Positions 6,405-14,600 of a stretch of 15,643 nt of DNA are shown one piece after another (the first letter of the stretch is position 1; each line of letters opens with the position of its first letter). Origin of the DNA: Acidobacteriaceae bacterium. Its GTDB lineage: Bacteria; Acidobacteriota; Terriglobia; Terriglobales; Acidobacteriaceae. Under the pieces are notes generated by a model. That model was given only the letters and a program-made list of their open reading frames with translations, did not search any database and was not told the origin of the DNA. The stretch is taken from NCBI GenBank assembly GCA_003162495.1, contig PMOF01000204.1, forward strand, positions 1 through 15,643, given 5' to 3'. A program made the translations under genes and the position numbers.

Positions 6405-6917
6405 ATGCGTACTCTCAAATGCATCGTTCTCTGCGCATACCTATGCTTTCCGTTTCATGCAGCCCACCCCCAGACCTCAGCCTTGAAGCTCCGCCAAAAG
6501 GACCCCGTCATGACCCGTCACGCTGCAGGAACTTTTGAAGTAAAGATGGCGCCTCTCGCACCCGATGACGCCACCACCGGCACTGCCATCGCCCGCTACG
6601 GACTCGACAAGCAATTCCACGGTGACCTCGAAGCCGCCAGCAAAGGTGAAATGCTGAGTTCCGGCGACCCCGCCAAAGGCTCCGCCGGTTACGTCGCCAT
6701 CGAGCAGGTCACGGGAACTCTGCAGGGCCACACCGGCTCTTTCGCACTCCAACACACCGGCACCATGGATCACGGCAACTACAAGCTCTCCGTCACCGTA
6801 GTCCCCGGCTCCGGCGCAGGCGCACTCGCCGGCATCGCTGGAACCATGGTCATCACCATCGCCGACGGCAAGCACTCCTACGCCTTCGACTACACCCTCC
6901 CCGCCGCCCCGCAGTAA
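6405..6917 (+). CDS. DUF3224 family protein, possibly exported
   Basis: The core (from about AAGTFEVKMAPL to the end) is a DUF3224 domain: LDKQFHGDLEAASKGEMLS, GSAGYVAIEQVTGTLQGHTGSFALQHTGTM, LSVTVVPGSGAGALAGIAGTM and DGKHSYAFDYTLP. This is a small beta-rich family of unknown function, perhaps related to allene-oxide-cyclase-like barrels. From the ATG at 6405 (170 residues) the N-terminus MRTLKCIVLCAYLCFPFHAAH resembles a signal peptide. A GTG at 6399 adds only two residues. An internal ATG at 6510, with AGGA 7 nt upstream, would give a cytosolic form starting where most family members start. AGGTGA lies 2 nt before 6405. Which start is used is open. The HAD gene follows after 24 bp and may be co-transcribed. 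Confidence 0.85.
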   Translation: MRTLKCIVLCAYLCFPFHAAHPQTSALKLRQKDPVMTRHAAGTFEVKMAPLAPDDATTGTAIARYGLDKQFHGDLEAASKGEMLSSGDPAKGSAGYVAIEQVTGTLQGHTGSFALQHTGTMDHGNYKLSVTVVPGSGAGALAGIAGTMVITIADGKHSYAFDYTLPAAPQ

Positions 6918-6938
6918 AACGAATCGCGCCGATTCGTT
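6918..6938. other. Perfect 9-bp dyad between DUF3224 and HAD genes
   Basis: AACGAATCG (6918-6926) and CGATTCGTT (6930-6938) are exact complements around a CGC loop. The structure starts on the base after the DUF3224 stop codon and ends 3 nt before the HAD ATG at 6942, so it covers the whole space where a ribosome site would be. No T run follows. It could be an mRNA hairpin controlling HAD translation, an operator, or a weak terminator. Confidence 0.6.
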
Positions 6939-6941
6939 ACC

Positions 6942-7673
6942 ATGAAACCCATGTCCCAATTCCCTGCCGGCCAAACCCTGCTGATCGACGCCGACGATAC
7001 GCTCTGGGAAAACAATATCTACTTCGAGCGCGCCATCGCCTCCTTTATCAGTTACCTCAATCACCACGAATACAGCCCCGCCGAAGTCCGCCAGACCCTC
7101 AACGCCGTCGAGCGCGAAACCATCCTCGCACACGGCTACGGCCTTACCAGCTTCACCCGCTCACTGATTACCTGCTTTCAGCGCCTCAGCCCCGCCCCAG
7201 TGAGCGAAGAAAAAACCGAGCGCATTCGCAGCTTTGCCCGCAGCATTGCAGTGCAGGAGATCGAGCTGCTGCCCGGCGTTGCCGAAACCCTCGCCGAGCT
7301 AGCCTCCCGTCACCGCCTCATCCTGATGACCAAGGGCAACCACGCAGAACAAGCCGACAAGCTTACCCGCTCCGGCCTCGCCACTTACTTCTCCGCCGTT
7401 GAAATCGTCGCCGAAAAAGATCCACTCACCTACAGCGAAGTCATCGCCCGCCATCAGCCCAAACCCCACGCAGCGCGCGCCCCACAAACTTTTTGGATGA
7501 TCGGCAACAGCATCAAGAGCGACATCAATCCCGCTCTTGCCGCCGGCCTTCACGCCGTCTTTCTCTTCCACAAAGACACCTGGATTCTGGAACACGCCAC
7601 GCTCGACCCCGCGCCCCAGGGCCAGCACTTGCTCGAACTGGATTCTTTCTCCAGACTCGGTGAAGTTTTCTAG
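6942..7673 (+). CDS. HAD-superfamily hydrolase with DADDTLW motif
   Basis: The protein has 243 residues. Motif I is IDADDTLW with D16 and D18. Motif II is LMTKG with T130. Motif III is AEKDP with K159. Motif IV reads GNSIKSD, in which N189 takes the place of the usual first Asp while D194 is kept. A helical cap of about 90 residues lies between motifs I and II (subfamily IA-like, COG1011 type). The family mostly removes phosphate from small molecules; the substrate is not predictable. ATG 6942 or ATG 6951 could be the start, and neither has a Shine-Dalgarno sequence. The gene lies 24 bp behind the DUF3224 gene with a hairpin between them. It does not closely resemble the HAD protein at 4491-5222. 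Confidence 0.85.
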   Translation: MKPMSQFPAGQTLLIDADDTLWENNIYFERAIASFISYLNHHEYSPAEVRQTLNAVERETILAHGYGLTSFTRSLITCFQRLSPAPVSEEKTERIRSFARSIAVQEIELLPGVAETLAELASRHRLILMTKGNHAEQADKLTRSGLATYFSAVEIVAEKDPLTYSEVIARHQPKPHAARAPQTFWMIGNSIKSDINPALAAGLHAVFLFHKDTWILEHATLDPAPQGQHLLELDSFSRLGEVF

Positions 7674-7745
7674 TCAGGCCGGCATGGCAGTGCCTCAAGT
7701 CATCCGGAAAGTGCCGCGTCATGCGTCCCGATTCATCCTTCGCGG

Positions 7746-7787
7746 AAAAAAATCGGAACCTGTCAGCGCTCATACTTGAGCACCGAT
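7746..7787 (-). terminator. Possible terminator of the TPR operon
   Basis: Read on the minus strand, ATCGG (from 7787) pairs with CCGAT (7756-7752), which is followed by a run of seven T (7752-7746). Inside is a second small hairpin, GCTCA/TGAGC (7768-7772 with 7777-7781). The outer stem is only 5 bp and the site is about 200 bp past the stop of the TPR gene, so this is tentative. Confidence 0.35.
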
Positions 7788-7857
7788 CCGAGCCGAGAGG
7801 TCCCAAGTACGCTTGAATGTAATCCGCAGGCCTTGGTTTCATGAGTTTCGCAAATCT

Positions 7858-7925
7858 CGATTCTGCATGTTTTCCAGCAGAATTGAATCGCCAGTGTCGC
7901 ATTCCACGCGTGACACTGCGATTCA
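7858..7925. other. Two adjacent hairpins
   Basis: The first hairpin pairs 7858-7866 with 7877-7885 (9 bp, one G-T) around a 10-nt loop. The second pairs 7884-7898 with 7912-7925 (14 bp with a single bulged C at 7892), and two more pairs can form inside it. They share two bases at the join. No T run follows on either strand, so they are not ordinary terminators. They may be a REP-like element, a processing site in the TPR mRNA 3' region, or part of a small RNA. Confidence 0.55.
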
Positions 7926-7993
7926 GAGTGTCTTCGAGTGCATCCAACATACTACTTTCCGCAATCGTTTCAATCCAGGTCGAGGCTGGGACT

Positions 7994-9556
7994 TCACTGC
8001 GTTCCGGGGGGCTGAGGTTGGAAACTCGCCCCCCGTTCTCGTTGCCTTTGAAGCGCCGTAGCTCGTTGCTCGTCCACCAAAGTGCGGGTCAGTTGTGCCT
8101 CCTGCGCGGCTTGAGTGTTAAGGCCCAGACGCGCGTAGACGCGGCTCAACTGATAGTGTGCGGGCTGGAATTGTGGATTCAACTCGATGACGTGCTCGAG
8201 AGCCTTTCGCGCTTGAGACCATTCCTGCTGCGCCTCATAGATTTTGCCCAACTCAAAGAACGGATCGAGGGATTTGGGCTCTAGTTGCGCAGCGTTCTCG
8301 AGCGCAGCCATAGCTTCCTGTTCGCGGCCGAGACGGCTGGCTAACATGCCAAAGTAATACTCGAGCAGGTAATGGCCGGGGAGCTTCGCACGCGCCGCCT
8401 CAAGGATGTGAATCGCTTCAACGTCCTTGCCTTCGCGAGCATAGGTCTGTGCCAGGCCGACATACGCTGCATCGAGGTCCGGACTGGTGCCGAGCACAGC
8501 CTGAAAGGCATCGCGAGCGGCAGAGTAGTTGCCTTTGATCATCTCCACAGCGCCCAGGCGCAATTGGAGTGGAGAGGTCGCGGCGGTCTCCGCCAAACTG
8601 GTCTGGATGAACTCGATGGCCTCGTCATACCGGTCCATGTCCATCAGCAGGCGTGTGTAGTCCAGCGTTCGATCCGGGTTGGAAGGGTCGGCGACGGCTG
8701 CGGCGCGATAGGCCTCCAACGCCTCAGGGATCTTCTGCTGCATTTCGCAGGCCGAACCGAGAAGGGTGAGGACATCCGCATTCGCAGGCCGTTCGGTGTG
8801 CAATGTGGATAATAGTGTGGAGGCCTCAGAGAATTGGCCACCGTAGAGCATTGCCAGCGCCAGGTTATAGCGGCTTTCCCAGGACGGATCGAGTGAAGCG
8901 ATCCGCTGAAAGCAATGGAGTGCCTGGTTATAAAACGAGTGCTGCGTCAAGAGGACAGCGATCGAATACTCGCGCGCGGGAGAAAGTTGGTTGGTTGCTT
9001 CCATGCTTGTGATGCGGCTCAACGCCGCCTCGGCACGGCCCAGGCGGATCTCAGCCGCAATGAGTCCTGCATTGGCGTCTGGATCGTTATCAATGAGTGA
9101 GCCCGCGCGCGCGGCTTGCTCCAGCGCATCGGCGTCGCGGCCAGTATCGAGCGCAAGCAATGTCAAATAGTAATGAACAAAGTTATCCCGCGGATCGAGG
9201 CGCAGAGCTTCTCGCAATTCCGGTTCCGCGTGAGAAAAATCCTTGGCCGTGAGGAGATTGAAGCCAAGGTTTTTGTGCGCAGCCGCGAGTGATGGATCGA
9301 GGCGGATCGCGTCTCGGTAGTCGCGATTCGCCTCATCGATGTGGCCGAGTTTGGTTTCTGTAATCCCAAGCAGATTCTCGATGGTCGCATTGCCGGGCGC
9401 AAGGCGATGCGCCTCTTCGAGCTTGACAAGGGCCTGATCGAAATGGCCATCGCGGATCAACTTCACGCCTTCGTCCAAAGCCGCGCTTTGCGCGCCCAGC
9501 GAGGATGCCAGCACCAACAAGGCAGCAGGACAGGCAAATTGCCGGCACCTCCTCAT
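7994..9556 (-). CDS. Exported TPR protein (second of pair)
   Basis: The 520-residue product begins with a signal peptide (MRRCRQFACPAALLVLASSLGAQS) and then consists almost wholly of tetratricopeptide repeats, roughly 12 units of about 34 residues. Good examples are near 29-61 (GVKLIRDGHFDQALVKLEEA), 63-96 (IDEANRDYRDAIRLDP) and 426-492 (FELGKIYEAQQEWSQARKAL). TPR stacks bind proteins or peptides; no catalytic domain is present. The tail (about 490-520) is Gln/Arg/Pro-rich. No convincing lipobox is seen, so it is probably soluble in the periplasm. Its ATG overlaps the stop codon of the upstream TPR gene as ATGA, so translation is probably coupled, with AGGGGG 7 nt before the ATG. Confidence 0.88.
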   Translation of the reverse strand: MRRCRQFACPAALLVLASSLGAQSAALDEGVKLIRDGHFDQALVKLEEAHRLAPGNATIENLLGITETKLGHIDEANRDYRDAIRLDPSLAAAHKNLGFNLLTAKDFSHAEPELREALRLDPRDNFVHYYLTLLALDTGRDADALEQAARAGSLIDNDPDANAGLIAAEIRLGRAEAALSRITSMEATNQLSPAREYSIAVLLTQHSFYNQALHCFQRIASLDPSWESRYNLALAMLYGGQFSEASTLLSTLHTERPANADVLTLLGSACEMQQKIPEALEAYRAAAVADPSNPDRTLDYTRLLMDMDRYDEAIEFIQTSLAETAATSPLQLRLGAVEMIKGNYSAARDAFQAVLGTSPDLDAAYVGLAQTYAREGKDVEAIHILEAARAKLPGHYLLEYYFGMLASRLGREQEAMAALENAAQLEPKSLDPFFELGKIYEAQQEWSQARKALEHVIELNPQFQPAHYQLSRVYARLGLNTQAAQEAQLTRTLVDEQRATALQRQRERGASFQPQPPGTQ

Positions 9557-11442
9557 GGGGTCGCCCCCTGGCTTGCAGTGTCTGTGGTGGAAGAGGCGGC
9601 CATTTTCTCTTTCTTGATGGCGCGGACCTGGGCAAAAACCTGCGCAGCCTCCGCGGTCTTGCCTTCAGCGCGCAGAATCATCGCGAGCTGATAGTGCGTG
9701 GCTGCATCCTCATCGTGCGCCAGCCCTCGCTTCAGCACTTCTTCGGCGCGCGCGTAGTTCTTCTCCATTGCGTAGGCCCTGCCCAGTTGCGCATAGGCAG
9801 GCCAAAGATCGGGCTTGCTGTGGATCGCCAGCTCGAGGTGCAGAATTGCTTCCGCCGCGCGATCTTCGGCCACTAGCACTGCACCCAGTTCGCCGTTGGC
9901 CTCGGGATGTCCTGGATCGAGTTCCAGCTGCCTTGTGAGTTCCGCAAACGCATGATCGGCATCCCCATGCTTCCAATAAAGGTGGCCAAGCCAAAAGTGT
10001 ACATCGGGAAGATTGGGACGGGCCGCAGCCACAGCAAGGTACTCGGCCAGGGCTTTCTCATCTTCCTCGCGGTCCACATAATACTGGCCCAGCAGCTGAT
10101 GCACGTGGTAGGAATCCGGCGCGACCGCGAGCAAACGCGCAATCTGCACCATTGCCACTTGACGACGCACGACAACCAGCTCATAGCGCGCGGAAAGATC
10201 GCCGGGGTGAAGCGCCAACCAGCGAAGAAGAGCTGCCTCGGCCGCATCATAGCGGTGCCGATGCATCGCATCCATCGCCTGGGCGAAAACACTCTCAGTC
10301 GTTTTCGCGATTTGCGCAGCGGGGGCAAGGCGCTGGTAGGCTCGAGCAGCGGCGGCGTCATCTCCCGATCGTGCATACAAGCCCGCCAGTGCAACATCTC
10401 TTGCAACGCTTGATGGTTGCATCGCCTCCAGCTTCTCCTCTGCTGCAACACAGAGCGCGAGAAGGCCCGCGCTCGCCTCGCTGGCAGAGATGCGGCCTTC
10501 CACAGGAAGCCCCAGCGCGTCGAGAGCTTCGCTTTCGTCAAATTTGATTGCCTGCTCAATTCGGGAAAGTCCATCTGGCAGTCGCCCGGAGAGAATCAGC
10601 AACTCGCCGCTTTTTGCCAACACGGTTGCCGAATTTGGAGCGAGCGCACCCGCCTGCTCAAGCTGCTCAAGCGCGGCCTGAGGTTGAGCTTGATTGAGAA
10701 ATACCTCCGCAAGATCGAGGTGCGCATCGACCGAGTTCGGATCGCGCAGAATAGCGCGGCGCAGATGGCCCTCGGCCTTGGTCCAATCGTGGTCAGCGGC
10801 ATACGTGCTCGCGTAGATTCGATCCGAGATGGCTGTTCCAGCGGAGTCTTCCAGAAGCTGCATCGACTGCTGCTTGGCGGCTTTGCCGTATGCCTCGCCA
10901 AGCGCGAAAAGCAGATCGGGGTCGTCAGGAAACCGCGTGGCAGCTTTTCGCAGTTGAATCAAAGCCGCATCCATCTGTCCTGCATCCCACAGCGCGGTCC
11001 CCAGCCAGCTTTGGCCCAACTTTTCATTCGGATCCAGTCGAACCGCCTCGCGCAGCAGGGGCACTCCCTGTGCTGGACGATTCAACCGCACTTCATCGAT
11101 TCCCCGCCAGAGGCTCACTCCGCGCATGCCGGGCCTCAGCCTGGCAGCTGTTGAGAGCGCCTCCGCAGAGTCGCTGAACTTGGATTGTGCATAATAGACG
11201 ATCCCTAGATTCGCATACGCCTCGGGCAATTGGGGCTGAAGCCGTAAAACTTCTCTGTATTCACCGACCGCATCATCAAGCCGGCCCTGCTGCTGTGCCA
11301 GCTGAGCAGCGAGAAAGTGTTCCTGAACCTGATCCTGGATCTGTGAACTGGCAACCTGCGCGGTGCCGGCTAACGAGAGCACCAATGCAATCGGAATCAC
11401 TGCCGGAAAAACCAGAAAACTCCGGCTGCGGAAACGAAACAT
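9553..11442 (-). CDS. Exported TPR protein (first of pair)
   Basis: From the chosen ATG at 11442 the product has 629 residues. It starts with a signal peptide (MFRFRSRSFLVFPAVIPIALVLSLAG) followed by at least twelve TPR-like repeats, such as AAQLAQQQGRLDDAVGEYREVLRLQP, LGIVYYAQSKFSDSAEAL, LGHLYWKHGDADHAFAELTRQLELDP and LGRAYAMEKNYARAEEVLKRGL. It ends in a Lys-rich then Ser/Thr-rich tail. No enzyme motif is visible. The 11442 start lacks a Shine-Dalgarno; an ATG at 11511 has AGGA 9 nt upstream but puts 23 extra residues before the signal sequence. The longest open frame (11619) would begin upstream of the hairpin at 11555-11594, so it is unlikely. The gene follows the TonB receptor gene on the same strand and overlaps the next TPR gene by 4 bp. 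Confidence 0.85.
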   Translation of the reverse strand: MFRFRSRSFLVFPAVIPIALVLSLAGTAQVASSQIQDQVQEHFLAAQLAQQQGRLDDAVGEYREVLRLQPQLPEAYANLGIVYYAQSKFSDSAEALSTAARLRPGMRGVSLWRGIDEVRLNRPAQGVPLLREAVRLDPNEKLGQSWLGTALWDAGQMDAALIQLRKAATRFPDDPDLLFALGEAYGKAAKQQSMQLLEDSAGTAISDRIYASTYAADHDWTKAEGHLRRAILRDPNSVDAHLDLAEVFLNQAQPQAALEQLEQAGALAPNSATVLAKSGELLILSGRLPDGLSRIEQAIKFDESEALDALGLPVEGRISASEASAGLLALCVAAEEKLEAMQPSSVARDVALAGLYARSGDDAAAARAYQRLAPAAQIAKTTESVFAQAMDAMHRHRYDAAEAALLRWLALHPGDLSARYELVVVRRQVAMVQIARLLAVAPDSYHVHQLLGQYYVDREEDEKALAEYLAVAAARPNLPDVHFWLGHLYWKHGDADHAFAELTRQLELDPGHPEANGELGAVLVAEDRAAEAILHLELAIHSKPDLWPAYAQLGRAYAMEKNYARAEEVLKRGLAHDEDAATHYQLAMILRAEGKTAEAAQVFAQVRAIKKEKMAASSTTDTASQGATP

Positions 11443-11554
11443 GGATTGATAGTAGTGTATTTTCACGTCAGTGAGTGTCCTTGCGCGATCCTGTAAGGCG
11501 CTTTTTCTCATCACCGATCGTCCTGCGGCCTGGACTATGTAGCACGCAAAAGTG

Positions 11555-11594
11555 CAACACTCCCGGGCCTCGCTGAAGAGGTCCGGGAGTGTTG
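11555..11594 (-). terminator. Strong hairpin after the TonB receptor gene
   Basis: A 17-bp stem (11555-11571 with 11578-11594) has a single G-T pair and a 6-nt loop (GCTGAA). It starts about 50 bp past the stop of the receptor gene. On the minus strand it is followed after a few bases by CTTTT, a short T run. It can serve as a full or partial terminator, or protect the 3' end of the receptor mRNA, and so may lower expression of the TPR genes downstream. Confidence 0.7.
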
Positions 11595-11642
11595 GGTTGT
11601 TTTCAAACGTCGGACGCAACAGGGCAGATTCGCCCGGCGGCG

Positions 11643-14600
11643 TCAGAAGGTGACCCGCAGCGATCCCTGGATGTTTCTCGGGCCATAGGCAAGGCCCGAA
11701 GCGTTGCCGAAGTTTGAATTGGTGTTGACCAGCGGGCTACAGGTTTGCGTTGACGAGGTGCTACAAGTCACTGACGTGTCAAAGCCGGTGAAGCGGTGAC
11801 GGTTGAAGAGGTCAAAGAACTCCACGCGGAAGTCGGTCTGGACCCGTTCGGTGAACATGGGGATGGCCTTGGTGACGTTGAAGTCCTCGCTTGTGTTGAA
11901 GAGTTCGCGGGCGCCGAGGGCGCGGGGCGCGTCGCCAAAGGTGAAGTTGGCGGCAGGAGTAAAGGCAGCCTGGTTTAGCAGGCGGCTCGTGCCCCAGACA
12001 TATTTGCCGTGCAGCGCGTTAACGCTCTGTCCGGAAACGCTGTTGGGACGGCTGGATGAACCGGTTGCGCCCTCACCGCCGGCGAAGATGCCCGACGTCC
12101 AGCCCGGCGAGGTTACGCTGAGTGGAGTGCCGCTTTGGTACTTCTGGACGGCGGCAATTCTCCATCCACCGGCCAGCACGTTTACGGCTCCGCCCTGATT
12201 GGCGAATTGCCTGCCTTTGCCGAAGGGCAGATCGTAAGTCCAGGCCAGGACGACGCGCTGCGGGATGTCGAACTGGCTGAGGGCCTTCTCGACCTTCAGA
12301 TTGTAGGTGTTCAGCGCGCCGGATGTGCCGTCACCTTCCCAGGCGGCCTCGGTCGGATACTCCGAGTCGGCATTGGTGATGTTCTTTGACCAGCTGTAGC
12401 TGGCCAATACGGTCAGCCCGCTGCTGGTCCGCTTGGTTACCTGAACCTGCATGGCGTCGTAAGTGTAATCGCCGAAGGGATCGTCCATAGTCGCTGAATC
12501 CACCGTGACGGTTCCATACTGTGGGTAGGGACGCAGGGCCTGAGAGACGGTGCCGGTGAATCCGGCATACGGCGCAGCGACCATGGGCTGGCCCGCGCAA
12601 GCAGGGCTTGTCGCCTGGTTGGCAATGTTGACCTGCAAACATGCGCCTCGCGACAGGTTGGCCGGATTGCCCTGGTTGGGGTCATGCATGAATGCCTGCA
12701 AGTGGTCGCCATGAGCGCCGACGTAGCCCACATCAACAATGGTATTAAAGGGCAGTTGGCGCTGCACATCGAGGGTCCAGTTTTGGATGGTCCCGGGGCG
12801 GTCGACCTTCGACTCGAGGAAAAGGGCATTGTTCTGCCCGTTCATCACCGTGGGGTCGATGAAGGGCGGCAAGTTGCCCGGATAGGCGGTGATCTGGGAG
12901 AGCACAACGGCCGGGGTCTGCAGACTGGCCGGGGTGGGGTAGGTGTAGCTGGAAAAGAAGCCCTGGCTGTCGTCCTCGGCGAAGCCTCCGACGCGTTGGG
13001 TGGAGAAGTAAATGCCGTAGCCGGTGCGGATGACGGTTTTGGGATCGACCGAATAGGCGAGGCCGAGGCGAGGACCGAAGGCCTTTTTGAAGATCGACTG
13101 CGGGGAGTTGCCGCCGAGTCGTCCCGTGCCGCTGCCTTCAAAGACATATGCTCCGGGAAGGCCCCCCGCCCCAGGATTCGGGAGGGTCGGGTCCACATAG
13201 GACATGCGGTCTGCCTGCTCGGTCACCGGGATTGGCATGTCGTAACGCAAGCCAAGGTTGAGCGTAAGCTTGTTGTCGACCTTCCAGTCGTCGGCGGCAA
13301 AGAAGGCAACATACTTGGCGCGGAATCCGTTGATCTGGGGAATGTCAATATACGCATTGGAGGCTGCGCCGCGATAGAAGCTGGCGAAGCCAAAGCCTGA
13401 GTTGGTGTCAGTCGGAGTGCTGGTGGGGCCGGTGCCGAAGGTGAACTGGCCGGCGCTGCCGGTCAGGATGCCGAGGTTGAACTGCGCGGCGCGAAATTCG
13501 CCGCCGAACCTGAAGCTGTGACGACCCTTCTGCCACGAGACCGCGTCGTCATATTGAAATACGTTGTCATAGAAGATGCTTTGGCCATCGCTGGGGCTGT
13601 TGATGCCATTGCCGGGGTAGTTGTAGGTGAATTTAGGGAAAACCTGATCCCCTACGCCCTTGAGGCCGAACTTGCTGGCCCAGTTGCCGCCAAATCCGCC
13701 CTCTCCCGAGGTTTCAAGGCGACGGCGGCGCGTGAAGCCGGCGTTGAAGTGGTTGAGAAGAGTGGGCGTGATGATGAAGTCATAGCCCAGACGCACATAT
13801 TTGTTGCCCTGGATATTGCCGCCCGTGTAAAGCGGCCCGAGGCTTTGGGTGCTGATGTAAGGCATGTTGCCGGTGAAGTAACTGCCTGTGATTTTGTTGC
13901 GCGCGTTGATGTTCTCGTCGATGCGTATGGACCACTGGTCGGCCTGCTCGCGGTTGGAACTGTCGTCATTGATGTTGAAGTAAGGGCTGGTGGCGCCGGC
14001 GGGAGCGGAGGGCATCACCTTGGAAGCGGCTGCAAAGACCGGATCCGCGGGCTCGGTGATTTTGTTGTTTGGATAAGCCTGGCATGTCTTTCCCTGGTTG
14101 GCGCCGGTGCAGGTCGAGTAATCGTAAATGATGTGGGCCTGGAAGGTCTGGCCGCCGATGGTCGTAGGGGTTAGAAGGGACGAGAAGTCGCCGCCGAGCA
14201 TGGCCTGGGTGGGCGCCGATAGCAGCGAGGTGCCTCCGTTTTGTTGCCGGAAGCCCTCATAATTGAAGAAAAAGAAGCTCTTGTCTTTACCGTTGTAAAG
14301 CCAGGGAACTCGCACCGGCCCGCCGACGCTTGCTCCGAAGTCGTTCTGGGTGTCGATGGGCTTGGTTGTTGACTTGGGCCCGAAGACGGCATTTTGGTAG
14401 TCGTTGAGCCAGCTGTCGGCATCCAGGACGCGGTTCTTGAGCAGGTCGTAAGCCGAGCCGTGAAGGGAGTTCGTTCCTTGCTTGGAGACGAGATTGACCA
14501 CGCCGCCGCTGGCGCTTCCAAACTGGGCGTCGAAGGTGTTGGTCATGACCTTGAACTCGGAGACGGCCTCGACGCTGAAGTTATAGGTGACCTGCATGTT

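Larger units (their letters stand above)
7674..7993. other. 320-bp convergent intergenic region, no gene seen
   Basis: The region lies between the 3' ends of the HAD gene (+) and the second TPR gene (-). Open frames that cross it have no family resemblance and overlap real genes in other frames. It looks less GC-rich than the coding DNA around it. It contains a possible terminator for the TPR transcript (7746-7787) and two adjacent hairpins (7858-7925). No tRNA or known small RNA was recognised. Confidence 0.5.

Noticed and set aside
7525..7950. Minus-strand open frame of 141 codons covering part of the gene-free region
   Set aside because: It overlaps the HAD gene at its end, has no family resemblance, and its upstream part crosses the tandem hairpins. 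A remnant gene cannot be excluded but nothing supports one.
11443..11619. Longer N-terminus for the first TPR protein
   Set aside because: It would place about 60 residues before a normal signal peptide, and the 11619 start lies upstream of a strong hairpin that would be inside the coding region.
12684..13400. Plus-strand open frame of 238 codons within the receptor gene
   Set aside because: It is antisense to the beta-barrel coding region; the Gly/Val/Glu-rich product has no signature.
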